Of a DNA stretch of 64,000 nt, positions 24,296-33,428 are shown piece by piece. The notes under the pieces were generated by a model that was not told the origin of the DNA, made no database searches, and was given only the letters and a program-made list of their open reading frames with translations. The position numbers were made by a program, and so were the translations under genes. This DNA is from Salsipaludibacter sp963812245 (GTDB lineage: Bacteria > Actinomycetota > Nitriliruptoria > Nitriliruptorales > Nitriliruptoraceae), in NCBI GenBank assembly GCA_963812245.1, contig CAWEUK010000002.1, positions 496,001 to 560,000 on the forward strand, in the 5' to 3' direction. Numbering within the stretch: position 1 is the stretch's first letter; each line of letters starts with the position of its first letter.

Positions 24296-26350
24296 CTACT
24301 CCATCCACTTGCGGATGGTCGCCTTCTTGCCGCGCACGGTCGTGGTCTTCATCTTCGCCAGCACGCCGTCACGATCCTCCAACGGCACGCCGACCTTCGA
24401 ATGGTGCTGGGCGATCTTGATCGGGCCGATGTCGCGACCGGGGATCCCGGCCTCGTTGGCAATCGCTCCGACCAGGTCGCCGGGGCGCACGCCCTCCACC
24501 CGGCCGACGTTCACGAACAGCCAGCCGATCTGGTCATCCGGCAGGTGTCGGCCGCCGCCCTTGCCGCCCTTGCCACCCGTGGCGCCGCCCCCCGCACCAC
24601 CGGACCCGGGACCCTGCTTCGCCTTGTTCTGCTTGCGTCGCTTGACGACCTCGAAGGCGTCGGGGATCTCGCGCTCGTCGGCCTGGGTCCGGTCGGCCTC
24701 GTGGAGCAGCCGGATCGCGGCCAGCGCGATGTCCCGGGTCTTGTTGTCCGACAGGCGATTCATGACTTCGCGGTAGTCGTCCAGGTCCTCGGCATCCAGT
24801 GACTCCCGGAGGCTCGCCACCGTTGCGGCGACCTGGCTGGCGTGCAGGTCGGCCACGCTGGGCACCCGCGCCACCGGGATGGTCCTGCCCGTCAGTCGCT
24901 CGATGAAGGTGATGTTGCGGCGCTCGCGTGGTTCGGCCAGGGTGATGGCGACGCCGGTGCGGCCGGCGCGTCCGACCCGCCCGATGCGGTGCACGTAGCT
25001 TTCTGCCTGGCTGGGGACGTCGTGGTTGATGACGTGAGTCAGGGTGTCGACATCGAGGCCGCGAGCCGCCACGTCGGTGGCCACGAGCAGCGTGGCGGTG
25101 CCTTCGCGCAGGCGCGCCATCACGCGATCGCGCTGCTGCTGGTCCATGCCCCCGTGCAGTGCCTCGGCGCGATGGCCGCGACCTGTCATGGTCACGGTCA
25201 GTTGGTCGACCTCGACACGCGTGCGGCAGAACACGATGGCCGACTCGGGCTGCTCGATCTCGAGGATGCGGCCCAACGCGGCCGCCTTGTGCGTGCTGTG
25301 GACCCAGTACATGACTTCGCGGACCAGGTCGACGCCGGCCTCGGTCGTGCCACGGTCCTCGACCGAGATCCGCACCGGATCCTGCATGCGCCGCCGGGCG
25401 ATGTCGACGATCCGCCGGGGCACGGTCGCCGAGAACATCACGGTCTGGCGGTCGTCGGGGGTCGCGTCGAGGATGGCGTCGAGGTCTTCGGCGAAGCCCA
25501 TGTCGAGCATCTCGTCGGCCTCGTCCAGCACGACGGTTGCCAGGTCCGACAGGTCGAGGGCGCCCCGATTGATCAGGTCGACGGCGCGACCCGGCGTGGC
25601 GACCACGACGTGGGCACCGCGCCGGAGCGCCTTCATCTGTCGGTGGGCGGGCTGGCCGCCGACCACCGCGACCACCCTGGTGCCGAGATTGGCCCCGTAG
25701 GTCTGCATGGCGTCGGCGACCTGCAATGCCAGTTCGCGGGTGGGAGCAATCACCAGGGCCAGTGGTCGCTCGGCATTGGTGCGACCGATGGCATGCAGGA
25801 TCGGCAACGAGAATGCCGCGGTCTTGCCGGTGCCCGTCGCGGCCTGTCCCAGCACGTCCGCCCCAGCCAGCATGTGTGGGATGGCCTCACGCTGGATCGG
25901 CGTCGGCTCGTCGTAGCCCTCCTCCTCGATCTTGCGCAGCAACTGGTTGCGCAGTCCCAGGCGCTTGAAGGTGATGACGTCGGCGTCGAGTCCGTCGTCC
26001 TCGGAGTCTTCGTCCTCGATGCCGTCGCTGGCGTTCGGACCGTCGACGTCGTCGTCAGCCGCGCCTCCGGTGGGCGCCTCGGTCGCATCCTGGGTGGGCG
26101 CCTCGGCGCATCCTGGGCCCTCGGTGGACGCCTCGGTCGCATCGTCGTCGGCTCGGTCCTCCACGTAGTCGGGCGTGTCGTGGTCAGTGCGGTTCCCGGA
26201 GTTGGCTGAGCCGTCGTTCGCGCCGACCGCCACATCGTCGGTCGCGTGCTCGGTCGCGGTGTCGTGGGCGGGGTCGTGGGCGGGGTCGCCGGCCGAGGCC
26301 TGCGGATCGAGATCGGGCGCCGTGAAGGCGTCATGGGTGGGGGAGGTCAT
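24296..26350 (-). CDS. deaD: DEAD-box RNA helicase, DeaD/CsdA type
   Basis: This 684-residue ATP-dependent RNA helicase has an unusual acidic, repetitive N-terminal region of about 125 residues (AHDPAHD, EAPTQDATEAPT) before the core. Core motifs in order are: Q motif TPIQREAIP, motif I ATGTGKT, PTREL, TPGR, DEAD, SAT, and HRIGRVGRAG. The C-terminus carries a DbpA-like RNA-binding domain (GWLFVNVGRVEGVRPGD), as in DeaD/CsdA, after a Gly/Lys-rich linker. DeaD works in ribosome assembly, mRNA decay and cold adaptation. The ATG at 26350 opens the acidic region; the ribosome site is weak, and a start inside the acidic region cannot be excluded. Confidence 0.92.
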   Translation of the reverse strand: MTSPTHDAFTAPDLDPQASAGDPAHDPAHDTATEHATDDVAVGANDGSANSGNRTDHDTPDYVEDRADDDATEASTEGPGCAEAPTQDATEAPTGGAADDDVDGPNASDGIEDEDSEDDGLDADVITFKRLGLRNQLLRKIEEEGYDEPTPIQREAIPHMLAGADVLGQAATGTGKTAAFSLPILHAIGRTNAERPLALVIAPTRELALQVADAMQTYGANLGTRVVAVVGGQPAHRQMKALRRGAHVVVATPGRAVDLINRGALDLSDLATVVLDEADEMLDMGFAEDLDAILDATPDDRQTVMFSATVPRRIVDIARRRMQDPVRISVEDRGTTEAGVDLVREVMYWVHSTHKAAALGRILEIEQPESAIVFCRTRVEVDQLTVTMTGRGHRAEALHGGMDQQQRDRVMARLREGTATLLVATDVAARGLDVDTLTHVINHDVPSQAESYVHRIGRVGRAGRTGVAITLAEPRERRNITFIERLTGRTIPVARVPSVADLHASQVAATVASLRESLDAEDLDDYREVMNRLSDNKTRDIALAAIRLLHEADRTQADEREIPDAFEVVKRRKQNKAKQGPGSGGAGGGATGGKGGKGGGRHLPDDQIGWLFVNVGRVEGVRPGDLVGAIANEAGIPGRDIGPIKIAQHHSKVGVPLEDRDGVLAKMKTTTVRGKKATIRKWME

Positions 26351-26513
26351 CGGTGGGCCGGCTTCGTCGCAGGGGAAACCGCCAGCGTATGGCGCTCCCG
26401 ATGGGCAGGGGCCGGCTGCTGGCGTCGTCTGGGCGGGGCCGGACCGGTGCAACCGCACGCGGTCGGGCCGCGTCACACCCGGCACACGAACGCGACGCAG
26501 AGGGAGCAGGGCC

Positions 26514-27773
26514 ATGAGAATTCCGGTGAACGTGCGACGAGGGCTGCTGCCACTGGCAGTGATGGTCGGGGTCACCCTGGCTGGTTGCAGCGGCGACGAC
26601 AACGCCACGGTGGTCGACGACCAGGTCGTGGAGGGCCAGGTCGACGACGTCGAGGACGGTGCTGCACCCGATGCCGACCTCGCTGGTCCCGACGCCGTGG
26701 ACGAGGACCTCGAAGCAGCCGGCGAGGCCGGCGCACCCGCACAGGAGGGTGTCGAGGGCGAGGCGCTCCCTGAGGCAGCGGTCGGCCGCGACCTGGTGTT
26801 CCGGGCGTCGATCACGCTGGCCTCGGACGATCCCGACGCCACCGCCGCGGCCGTGCGCACGCTGGCCACCGAGGCCGGTGGATTCGTGTCCGACGCGCAA
26901 CTGCAGCGCAACGACCTGGGCCTGTTGGCAGGCAGCATCACGATCCGGGTGCCGTCGGACAATCTCGAGGATCTGCTCACCCGGGTGTCCGACACCGGCG
27001 CCGACGTGGTCGCCGAACAACGCAGCACCGAGGACGTGACCGGGCAACTGACCGACATCGACTCGCAACTGCGCAACCTCGAGGCGCTGGAGGAGGAACT
27101 CCTGGTGGTGCTCACCGAGGCCCGTGACCAGGGCGACGTCGACGACATCGTCACGGTGTTCGACCGCATCACCGGCGTGCGTGGCCAGATCGAGGTGCTG
27201 GAAGGTCGGCGCGCCGGCCTGGCCGACCTCGTTGCGCTGTCGACGTTGACCGTGGTCGTCGAGCCGTCGCGGACCGCCGTCGCCGAGGCCACGCAGGTGC
27301 CCGAAGCCGATCGGCCGCTGCCATGGAGCCCCGGCAGCCAGGCAACCTCGGCGTGGGACCAGACCGTCGCGGCAGCCCGCGACTTCGTCGATGGTGCCAT
27401 CTGGGTGGCGGTCTACTTCGTCCCCGTCGCGGTCCTGTGGCTGCTCCCGCTCGTCCTGGTGCTCCTGCTGGCGCGTCGCTGGTGGCGTCGCCGTGCTGTC
27501 GCCCCCGGATCGGGCGGTGGTGCCGTGCCGCCACCGGTTCCCGCATCGCCGGTCAGCCCGGCGCCGCGAGGCCCATCGACCGATCCCGGTGACGCGGGCC
27601 CCAGCGAGGTGTCGACCACCGCCAATGACGGTCCCGCCACCGCCGGTCCCGCCACCGCCGGTCCTGCCACCGACGAGCCCGGACCCGACGGTCCCGGCTC
27701 CGACGAGCCCGGCACCGACCACGGAGACGAGTCGGCAGACATGCCGGCCGAGCGCGAGCCAGCCGGCGTGTGA
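26514..27773 (+). CDS. DUF4349 lipoprotein
   Basis: This 419-residue protein is a probable lipoprotein. A basic MRIPVNVRRG start and hydrophobic stretch end in the lipobox LAGC, with Cys at about residue 25. After an acidic linker comes the DUF4349 domain (about 90-250), with VRTLATEAGGFVSDAQ, GSITIRVPSDNLEDLL and the coiled-coil QLTDIDSQLRNLEALEEELL. One transmembrane helix (about 300-325, VYFVPVAVLWLLPLVLVLLL) and a Pro/Gly/Thr-rich tail with GPATA repeats follow. DUF4349 proteins have no established function. A GGGAG-type ribosome site precedes the ATG. It is divergent from deaD. Confidence 0.85.
   Translation: MRIPVNVRRGLLPLAVMVGVTLAGCSGDDNATVVDDQVVEGQVDDVEDGAAPDADLAGPDAVDEDLEAAGEAGAPAQEGVEGEALPEAAVGRDLVFRASITLASDDPDATAAAVRTLATEAGGFVSDAQLQRNDLGLLAGSITIRVPSDNLEDLLTRVSDTGADVVAEQRSTEDVTGQLTDIDSQLRNLEALEEELLVVLTEARDQGDVDDIVTVFDRITGVRGQIEVLEGRRAGLADLVALSTLTVVVEPSRTAVAEATQVPEADRPLPWSPGSQATSAWDQTVAAARDFVDGAIWVAVYFVPVAVLWLLPLVLVLLLARRWWRRRAVAPGSGGGAVPPPVPASPVSPAPRGPSTDPGDAGPSEVSTTANDGPATAGPATAGPATDEPGPDGPGSDEPGTDHGDESADMPAEREPAGV
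27631..27672 (+). repeat. GPATA-coding short tandem repeat
   Basis: A 15-base unit of the type GGTCCCGCCACCGCC occurs nearly three times in the 3' part of the DUF4349 gene and encodes the repeated GPATA peptide. It stays in frame and looks like a low-complexity linker. Confidence 0.5.
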
Positions 27774-27865
27774 TCGCTGCGGGCTCGCGGGCCACCGGTC
27801 GGCGTGGTTGCCTTGTGGGTCGAGGTCCCGGGACAGCATCGGGCCGCACACGGCAGGTGGCCACC

Positions 27866-28573
27866 ATGGACACTCATCGAAGGTTCGATCCGCGTGACCC
27901 CCTGGTGGGGGAGTATCGCCCGATCCCGTTCCGGCCACCCACGCCACCGCCGGCGGTCGCGGCCCAGGCGCAGCGCGACTTCCTCGCGGCGATGCAGGCT
28001 CGTCGCAGCGTGCGAGCCTTCTCGTCCGAGCCGGTGCCCGTCGAACTGGTGGAACGGGCCATCCTCACGGCCGGCACGGCGCCATCCGGTGCCCACGCCC
28101 AACCGTGGACCTTCGTGGTGGTCGGTGACCCCGACACCAGGGCGGCGATCCGGGCGGCCGCCGAGGAGGAGGAACGTCGCTCCTACGACGGCCGCATGCC
28201 CGATGACTGGCTCGCGGCGCTGCAACGCCTGGGCACGGACGAGGTCAAGTCCCACCTCACCGATGCCCCGTGGCTCGTCATCGTGTTCGCCCAGGCCCAC
28301 CACCTCGACCCCGCCACCGGCTACACCCGCAAGCACTACTACGTGCAGGAGTCCGTGGGCATCGCCGTGGGCCTGTTGCTGGCATCACTGCAACTGGCTG
28401 GCCTGGCCACGCTGACCCACACGCCGAGCCCGATGCGGTTCCTGGCCGAGATCTGTGGGCGGCCCGCCAACGAGCGCCCCTACGTCGTGATCCCTGTCGG
28501 TCGTCCGGCCCACGATGCCACCGTGCCCGACATCCAGCGCAAATCGCTGGACGACATCCTGGTCCGGATCTGA
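27866..28573 (+). CDS. nitroreductase / iodotyrosine deiodinase-like flavoprotein
   Basis: This 235-residue protein belongs to the nitroreductase superfamily, in the branch that includes iodotyrosine deiodinase-like and BluB-like enzymes. FMN-binding landmarks are RRSVRAFSSEPVP, TAGTAPSGAHAQPWTFVVV and LASLQLAGLATLTHTPSPM. HYYVQESVGIAVG is the usual interface helix. The reaction cannot be named from sequence: it could reduce a nitro, enone or halogenated aromatic substrate. An AGGTGG ribosome site precedes the ATG at 27866. It ends five bases from a convergent transglutaminase-like gene. It is only distantly related to the nitroreductase at 10474. Confidence 0.85.
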   Translation: MDTHRRFDPRDPLVGEYRPIPFRPPTPPPAVAAQAQRDFLAAMQARRSVRAFSSEPVPVELVERAILTAGTAPSGAHAQPWTFVVVGDPDTRAAIRAAAEEEERRSYDGRMPDDWLAALQRLGTDEVKSHLTDAPWLVIVFAQAHHLDPATGYTRKHYYVQESVGIAVGLLLASLQLAGLATLTHTPSPMRFLAEICGRPANERPYVVIPVGRPAHDATVPDIQRKSLDDILVRI

Positions 28574-28578
28574 CGACG

Positions 28579-29388
28579 TCAGCCGAGTTGGACGAGGTCG
28601 TCGGGGTGCTCGGCAGCCGGTGACGACTCGGAAGCGGCAGACACCAGCAACTCACCCATCGTGAAGGTGCCGTGTGGCACCGACAGGAATGCCGTGTCGG
28701 CGGCGTCGCGCCCGGTGGCGATGCGAACGAGGCTGCGCCGCGGTGCCAGCCCCGTGGCATCCACCACGTGCCATCCATCCTCGACCCATGCCTCGACCAC
28801 GGCGTGGAAGTCCATCGGTTCGAGCCCCGGGGCATAGACGGATGCCAACCGTGCCGGCACGCCCAGGGCACGCAGGAAGGCGATCGTGACGTGGGCATAG
28901 TCGCGACACACCCCGATGCGTCGCAGCCAGGTGTCAAGGGCCGTGTCGGTGCCGCGGGTCTCGGTGCCGTCGTAGACCAGTCCCTCGTGGACGCGCTTGA
29001 CGACCGCGGCCAGCAACTCCTGGCCCTGCAGGTCACCGAACTCCGACGCCGCCAGTGCACCCATCGCGTCCGACGGGCAGTACCGGCTGGGTCGAGTGGC
29101 CTCGATGCGATCCAGTTCACCACCCGGTGGCAGGTCACCCGCGCCCGTGACGGTGGCCGTGTAGATGACCTCCAACTCGCCAGCGGGCACGTCCTCCAGC
29201 ACGTGCAGACGGGTGCCGTGGGGGCCGGTGACCTCCCGAGCCGGCACGGACGCGCCGTCGACCCGGGCGGTGAGGTCCTCGCGTGACAACGGGGTGTCCG
29301 CGGCCACTGCGACGGAAAGCACCAAGTCGCTGGGGGCGCCGACGGTGCCGGTGATCGTTGCGCCGACGAGACGCGCTGGGGAGGCCAT
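28579..29388 (-). CDS. transglutaminase-like cysteine hydrolase
   Basis: This 269-residue protein carries a transglutaminase-like (papain-fold) domain. The catalytic triad can be read as Cys in RRIGVCRDYAH, His in DFHAVVEAWV and Asp in WHVVDATGL. The N-terminal 100 residues form the beta-sandwich often seen in this group. It lacks a signal peptide and is probably cytoplasmic. Many bacterial members act as peptidases or amidases rather than crosslinkers, and the substrate is unknown. The ATG at 29388 overlaps the stop of the upstream gene (TGATG), so the two are likely cotranscribed. Confidence 0.87.
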   Translation of the reverse strand: MASPARLVGATITGTVGAPSDLVLSVAVAADTPLSREDLTARVDGASVPAREVTGPHGTRLHVLEDVPAGELEVIYTATVTGAGDLPPGGELDRIEATRPSRYCPSDAMGALAASEFGDLQGQELLAAVVKRVHEGLVYDGTETRGTDTALDTWLRRIGVCRDYAHVTIAFLRALGVPARLASVYAPGLEPMDFHAVVEAWVEDGWHVVDATGLAPRRSLVRIATGRDAADTAFLSVPHGTFTMGELLVSAASESSPAAEHPDDLVQLG

Positions 29389-29849
29389 CAGGCGAACCGC
29401 AGTTCGTCGCGAAGGTTGTCGGCGTAGGCGCGATCCTTCATGTCGGCCAGCGTGCGCAGTCGGTGGCGGGCCTCGGCTGCGTTGGCGTCCGACACCCAGG
29501 AGCGGGCGTGCTCGTCGAACCGGTCGGCGGCCAGGCCGGCGATGTCGTCGCGATCCAGCCAGCGGCCGATGTCGACCAGGTCGAGCAGGTCGTGCAGCCC
29601 CTGCTCGTCGTCCTCGGTGTCGAGATCGCCCAGGTAGGCCGCGACCAACAGGTCCGGGGCGGCGGCGTCCTCGTCCAGCGCCAACTGGCCGGTGTGCATG
29701 GCCATGTTGATCTGGCGCATCACGTGGGCGCGCCGGGCGAACTTGGCCAGGTCCTCGGCGCGGTCCTCGCCTTCGGCCTTCATGAGCGCCTTGTAGTCCT
29801 TGCGCAGGTCGCGGATGTCGGCGTCGGGGATGACGGGCTTGTTGACCAT
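29388..29849 (-). CDS. hypothetical helical protein, coupled to transglutaminase-like gene
   Basis: I do not recognise this 153-residue protein. It is soluble, acidic and predicted mostly alpha-helical, with a heptad-rich N-terminal part (DADIRDLRKDYKALMKAEGEDRAED) and Ala/Asp-rich central helices. There is no signal peptide or membrane segment. Its stop overlaps the ATG of the transglutaminase-like gene, which implies coupled expression and perhaps a joint role. An AAGGG element lies eight bases upstream of the ATG at 29849. Confidence 0.72.
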   Translation of the reverse strand: MVNKPVIPDADIRDLRKDYKALMKAEGEDRAEDLAKFARRAHVMRQINMAMHTGQLALDEDAAAPDLLVAAYLGDLDTEDDEQGLHDLLDLVDIGRWLDRDDIAGLAADRFDEHARSWVSDANAAEARHRLRTLADMKDRAYADNLRDELRFA

Positions 29850-29958
29850 GCGGGGGCCCTTCGAGGGGGGCGTGTGCCGGGTGTGGATGGATGGAGGGTG
29901 GCGCGGGCGGCCGGGTGTGGCTGGTCCGGGGATGGTACGGGGACGGGTCGGACCATCC

Positions 29959-30969
29959 TCAACTGGCTCGTGAGAACCGATGGCGGTAGGCCGTGGGCGT
30001 GACCCCGACGGCATCGGCCAGGCGCGCTCGCAGGTTGGCAGCCGTGCCCAGGCCGCTGCGGGTCGCGATCTGGTCGATGGTGAGGTCGCTGGTCTCGAGC
30101 AACGATCGGGCCCGCACGACCCGCTGGGCAGTCAGCCACTGGTGGGGTGTCGTCCCGGTGGCATTTCGGAAGTGGCGTGCGAAGGTCCGCGGTGACTGGG
30201 CCGCCCGAGCGGCGAAGTCGTCGACGGTGAGCGACTGGTCGAGGTGTGCGACCGCCCACTCCATCACCTGGCCCAGTGCGTGCTCGGCGGTCGGTGGCGG
30301 TGGCTGGACGGCGACGTACTGGGCCTGGCCCCCGTCGCGGTGGGGCGGCACCACCATGCGACGCGCGACCCCGTCCGCGACGTCGGCGCCCAGGTCCTGA
30401 CGCACCAGGTGCAACGACAGGTCGATGCCGGCGGCAGACCCTGCCGAGGTGAAGACACCGTCGTCGTCCACCCACAGCACGTCGGGCACGACCTCGATGC
30501 GGGGGAACCGCGCGCGCAGGGCCTCGAGGTACATCCAGTGGGTCGTGGCCCGGCGTCCATCGAGGATGCCGGCCTCGGCCAGCGCGAAGGCACCGGAGCA
30601 GAAGGACACCATGCGAGCGCCATTGTCGGCGGCGGCCGCCAGCGCCTCGACCAGCGGTGCAGCAGCATCCATCGGACGCCGCCAGAAGGTGGGCTGTTCC
30701 TCGGCATCGGCGGGCTTGGGCGTCATCGGCACGATGACCGTGTCGGCGCTCGCCACGTCCTCGAGGCCGTGCTCCGGCACGATCGAGAAGCCCAGCCGGG
30801 TCGCCAGTGACTGCCCGGCAGCGACACCGCAGACCTGCAGGTCGTACCACTCGTCCAGCCCGGCGGCGGACATCACCTCGCCCCTGGCGATGCCGAACAC
30901 CTCGCAGGCGATGGCGAACTCGAAGGGGTTCATCCAGTCCATGGCGATGAGGGCGACGCGGTGGGCCAT
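29959..30969 (-). CDS. GlxA-family regulator (DJ-1/PfpI-like domain plus AraC HTH)
   Basis: This 336-residue transcription factor joins an N-terminal DJ-1/PfpI-like domain (residues about 1-185) to a C-terminal AraC/XylS double HTH (about 220-330). The nucleophile-elbow position is in MVSFCSGAFALAEAG, with the Cys retained; such domains usually sense ligands here. The HTH shows LTVDDFAARAAQSPRTFARHF and the second helix pair up to GVTPTAYRHRF. The ligand is unknown. It is divergent from a hypothetical gene at 31129, and a 10-bp near-palindrome between them is a likely operator. Confidence 0.9.
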   Translation of the reverse strand: MAHRVALIAMDWMNPFEFAIACEVFGIARGEVMSAAGLDEWYDLQVCGVAAGQSLATRLGFSIVPEHGLEDVASADTVIVPMTPKPADAEEQPTFWRRPMDAAAPLVEALAAAADNGARMVSFCSGAFALAEAGILDGRRATTHWMYLEALRARFPRIEVVPDVLWVDDDGVFTSAGSAAGIDLSLHLVRQDLGADVADGVARRMVVPPHRDGGQAQYVAVQPPPPTAEHALGQVMEWAVAHLDQSLTVDDFAARAAQSPRTFARHFRNATGTTPHQWLTAQRVVRARSLLETSDLTIDQIATRSGLGTAANLRARLADAVGVTPTAYRHRFSRAS

Positions 30970-31034
30970 GGCGAACCTTTCGGGGGACGGCGGTGGGTGG
31001 GACGGGGTCGCGGCCGTGGGTGGCGCGGTGCGTT

Positions 31035-31067
31035 GGCAGGATTGTTACGGGCATTGTCAATCTTGCC
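31035..31067. promoter_or_regulatory. candidate operator of the GlxA-type regulator
   Basis: GGCAGGATTG (31035-31044) and CAATCTTGCC (31058-31067) are inverted copies with one mismatch, 13 bases apart (centre-to-centre 23 bases). The dyad lies in the 159-base gap between the regulator and the divergent gene, which fits a self-controlled regulator. Confidence 0.45.
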
Positions 31068-31128
31068 ACTCGTGGCCGCCGATGTCAAGCGCGACAGTGG
31101 GGGCATCGACAACAGCAGGAGCGCCACC

Positions 31129-31578
31129 ATGACCACACTCACCCACCCGGACGCGACCACCGTGTCGAGCGTCGATGCCCTGCCCGACTCGCTTCCGCTG
31201 GCTGCTCCGTCGGACCGCAGGGACGGGTCCGTCCCCGTGGTCGGCGTCGTCACCGATGCCGTGTCGCCCGCCAGGAGCGACACCGACGCCACCGCCATCC
31301 CCACCGCAGGACCAGATCCCTCCGCATCGCTGGGCACGGTGGTGCGGGACCTCGGCAACGCCTTCGCGCAGCCGATCGCAGGCGACCGGGACCGTGGTCG
31401 CCGTCGGGCCGCGTTGGCGATCCTGCTCGGCTCGCAGGGCCTGGACGCCGCGTGGATGCAGCCGACCCCAACGACCCCCGACGTGGTGGTCGATCGCACC
31501 GTCGGCTGGGCGCTGGTCAGGCTCGGTGAGGGCCACCGTGGTGCCGCCGTGGCAGCACGTTCGCAGCTGCAGGCGTGA
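31129..31578 (+). CDS. hypothetical protein divergent from GlxA-type regulator
   Basis: I do not recognise this 149-residue protein. The first 60 residues are Ser/Thr/Asp/Pro-rich and likely disordered. The C-terminal 80 residues look helical, with GNAFAQPIAGDRDRGRRRAALAILLGSQG as a landmark region and a conserved-looking WALVRLGEGHRGAAVAA end. There is no signal peptide. AGGAG lies seven bases before the ATG at 31129. Its divergent pairing with a GlxA-type regulator suggests it may be that regulator's target. Confidence 0.6.
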   Translation: MTTLTHPDATTVSSVDALPDSLPLAAPSDRRDGSVPVVGVVTDAVSPARSDTDATAIPTAGPDPSASLGTVVRDLGNAFAQPIAGDRDRGRRRAALAILLGSQGLDAAWMQPTPTTPDVVVDRTVGWALVRLGEGHRGAAVAARSQLQA

Positions 31579-31593
31579 CCGCGGTCGTGGAGC

Positions 31594-31980
31594 TCAGGGG
31601 GTGGCGGGCCGTTGGGGCATGCGGTCAGGAAGCCGTCGCCGGCCCATGAAGCCGACCGTGTCGGCATGCCACCACGAGATGTCGGTCTCGTTCTCGAGCC
31701 AGCACAGCCACACGGGCTCGCCGTCGAGTTGCGAGCGGAAGTCCACCAGCAGTGGGGCGTAGCCAGCCACCTTCAGCCCCCAGGCACGGAAGCCGTCGAG
31801 CAACTCGCCCATGTTGGCCTCGAAGGCCTTGATGTCGGCAACCGATGTCGGGATGCCGGCATTGTGTTCAGCCGTGGAGGTCACCAGGTCGGCCCGCACG
31901 GCCACCACTCGATCTGCCCGGTCCAGGATTTCGGGCAGCATCGAGCGGGCTTCCGCGAGGGTGAAGGTGCGCTCGGCCAC
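31594..31980 (-). CDS. DUF2203 family protein
   Basis: This 128-residue cytoplasmic protein fits DUF2203. It starts with a helical TFTLAEARSMLPEI segment and ends with the family's most conserved part, PVWLCWLENETDISWWHADTVGFMGR (landmark near residues 85-112), with its Trp, Cys and His. Function is unknown; in other bacteria the family is a single-copy neighbour of varied genes. It starts with GTG at 31980 and has a TAGGGT -10 box 30 bases upstream on the minus strand. Confidence 0.83.
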   Translation of the reverse strand: MAERTFTLAEARSMLPEILDRADRVVAVRADLVTSTAEHNAGIPTSVADIKAFEANMGELLDGFRAWGLKVAGYAPLLVDFRSQLDGEPVWLCWLENETDISWWHADTVGFMGRRRLPDRMPQRPATP

Positions 31981-32010
31981 GTCGTGATCCCTGATGGCTG
32001 GTCGTCGCCG

Positions 32011-32016
32011 ACCCTA
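32011..32016 (-). promoter_or_regulatory. -10 box TAGGGT for DUF2203 gene
   Basis: On the minus strand TAGGGT lies 30 bases upstream of the GTG at 31980. It matches the boxes seen before folP, folK and aceE. Confidence 0.38.
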
Positions 32017-32119
32017 GTGGCCGACGGCGAACATGCCACCCGGGGTTCCACGAACCAACCGGCCCGTCGGATCGTCGGCGTCGGTCACCCGGCCGTCGAG
32101 CGCCGGCAGGACTGGCACG

Positions 32120-33424
32120 TCAGGCAGGTGGTCGAGCCCCTGCGAGGTCGGCCAGCCGTCGTGTGAGGTGGTCGTGTTCGCGTGGATTCGCGGTCAGGTC
32201 TCGCGCCCGGGACAGGCTGGCGGTCGCCGCCGGGACGTCGCCGGCCATCGCGGCCAATTCGCCGCGAGCAACGTGGAGGTAGGGCCAGCGTTCGAGGTCG
32301 TGGGTCGCGGCGGTGGCCTCGAGTGCAGCCAGTCCGGCGGCCGGGTCGATCGCGAAGGCCCGTGCAACTGCGCCGTTGACGGCGGCGTAGGGCGATCCGG
32401 TCATGCGGACCAACTCGTCGTAGAGCGCCACGATCTCCAGCCAGTCGGTGTCGTCGTGGGTCGGCGCATCGGCATGGCATGCCGCGATGGCCGCCTCCAG
32501 CTGCAGGCGGCCGAGGTCGCGCCGCCGCAGCGCGTCGGTCAGCAACGTGCGGCCCTCCGTGATCATGGCCCGGTCCCACTGCGACCGATCCTGGTCTGCC
32601 ATGACGACGAGTGCCCCGGTGGTGTCGACGCGCGTCGCTGCGCGTGCGTGGGTCAGCAGGCACAGAGCCAGCAGTCCGGTGACCTCGGCCTCGTCGGGCA
32701 TCAGGTCGTGCAGGAGACGGGCGAGCCGGATCGCCTCCTCGGCCATGTCGAGGCGCTGGAGGTCGTCGTCGTCGTGGGGCAGGTAGCCCTCGTTGAACAC
32801 GAGGTGCACGACCGCCAGCACCGCGGCCAGGCGGTCGGGGAGATCCGCATCGCGCGGGATGCGAAACGGGATGCCGGCGTCACGGACCTTGGTGGCGGCG
32901 CGATGGATCCGTCGCGCCATGGCGTCGGGTGACACGACGAACGCCGCCGCGATCTGTGCGGTGGTCAGGCCGGCGACGTAGCGCAGCGTGAGCGCGACCT
33001 GGGCGGGCATCGCCAGGGCCGGGTGGCAACACATGAACACCAGGCGCAGCTGGTCGTCGGTGTCGATGGCGCCGAGGCTGGCCATGGGATCCTCCACTGC
33101 GCCGTCACCGGAGAAGTGGGCCAGGCCGGCGTCGCGCACGGACGCGGCGCCGGCGGAACGTCGTTCGCGGGCGCGCCGTCGCGTTGCGGATCGGATGCGG
33201 TCGATGGCGCGGCGCCTGGCCACGACGACGATCCAGCCAGCCGGGTTGTCGGGGATGCCGTTGTCGGGCCATGCCGTGACGGCCGTGGCCATCGCCTCGG
33301 CGACGGCATCATCGGCCAGGTCGAGATCACCGTGGCAGGCGGGCATCACCGACGCCATGATGCGACGACGGTCCCCGGCCACCGTGGCCAGGGCCGCGTC
33401 GATCTGCGACTGCCCGTTGGGCAT
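32120..33424 (-). CDS. ECF42-like RNA polymerase sigma factor with long C-terminal extension
   Basis: This 434-residue protein has ECF sigma regions 2 (about 15-90, LADDAVAEAMATAVTAW and AGWIVVVARRRAIDRI) and 4 (about 125-185, ALTLRYVAGLTTAQIAAAF). A roughly 240-residue helical, TPR-like extension follows, with VHLVFNEGYLPHD and the DWLEIVALYDELVR repeats. Long extensions plus an adjacent DGPF/YCII protein are the hallmark of ECF42 sigma factors, which control the DGPF gene without a classical anti-sigma factor. The ATG at 33424 starts four bases after the DGPF gene ends, so the pair forms an operon. Confidence 0.88.
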   Translation of the reverse strand: MPNGQSQIDAALATVAGDRRRIMASVMPACHGDLDLADDAVAEAMATAVTAWPDNGIPDNPAGWIVVVARRRAIDRIRSATRRRARERRSAGAASVRDAGLAHFSGDGAVEDPMASLGAIDTDDQLRLVFMCCHPALAMPAQVALTLRYVAGLTTAQIAAAFVVSPDAMARRIHRAATKVRDAGIPFRIPRDADLPDRLAAVLAVVHLVFNEGYLPHDDDDLQRLDMAEEAIRLARLLHDLMPDEAEVTGLLALCLLTHARAATRVDTTGALVVMADQDRSQWDRAMITEGRTLLTDALRRRDLGRLQLEAAIAACHADAPTHDDTDWLEIVALYDELVRMTGSPYAAVNGAVARAFAIDPAAGLAALEATAATHDLERWPYLHVARGELAAMAGDVPAATASLSRARDLTANPREHDHLTRRLADLAGARPPA

Positions 33425-33428
33425 CTGC

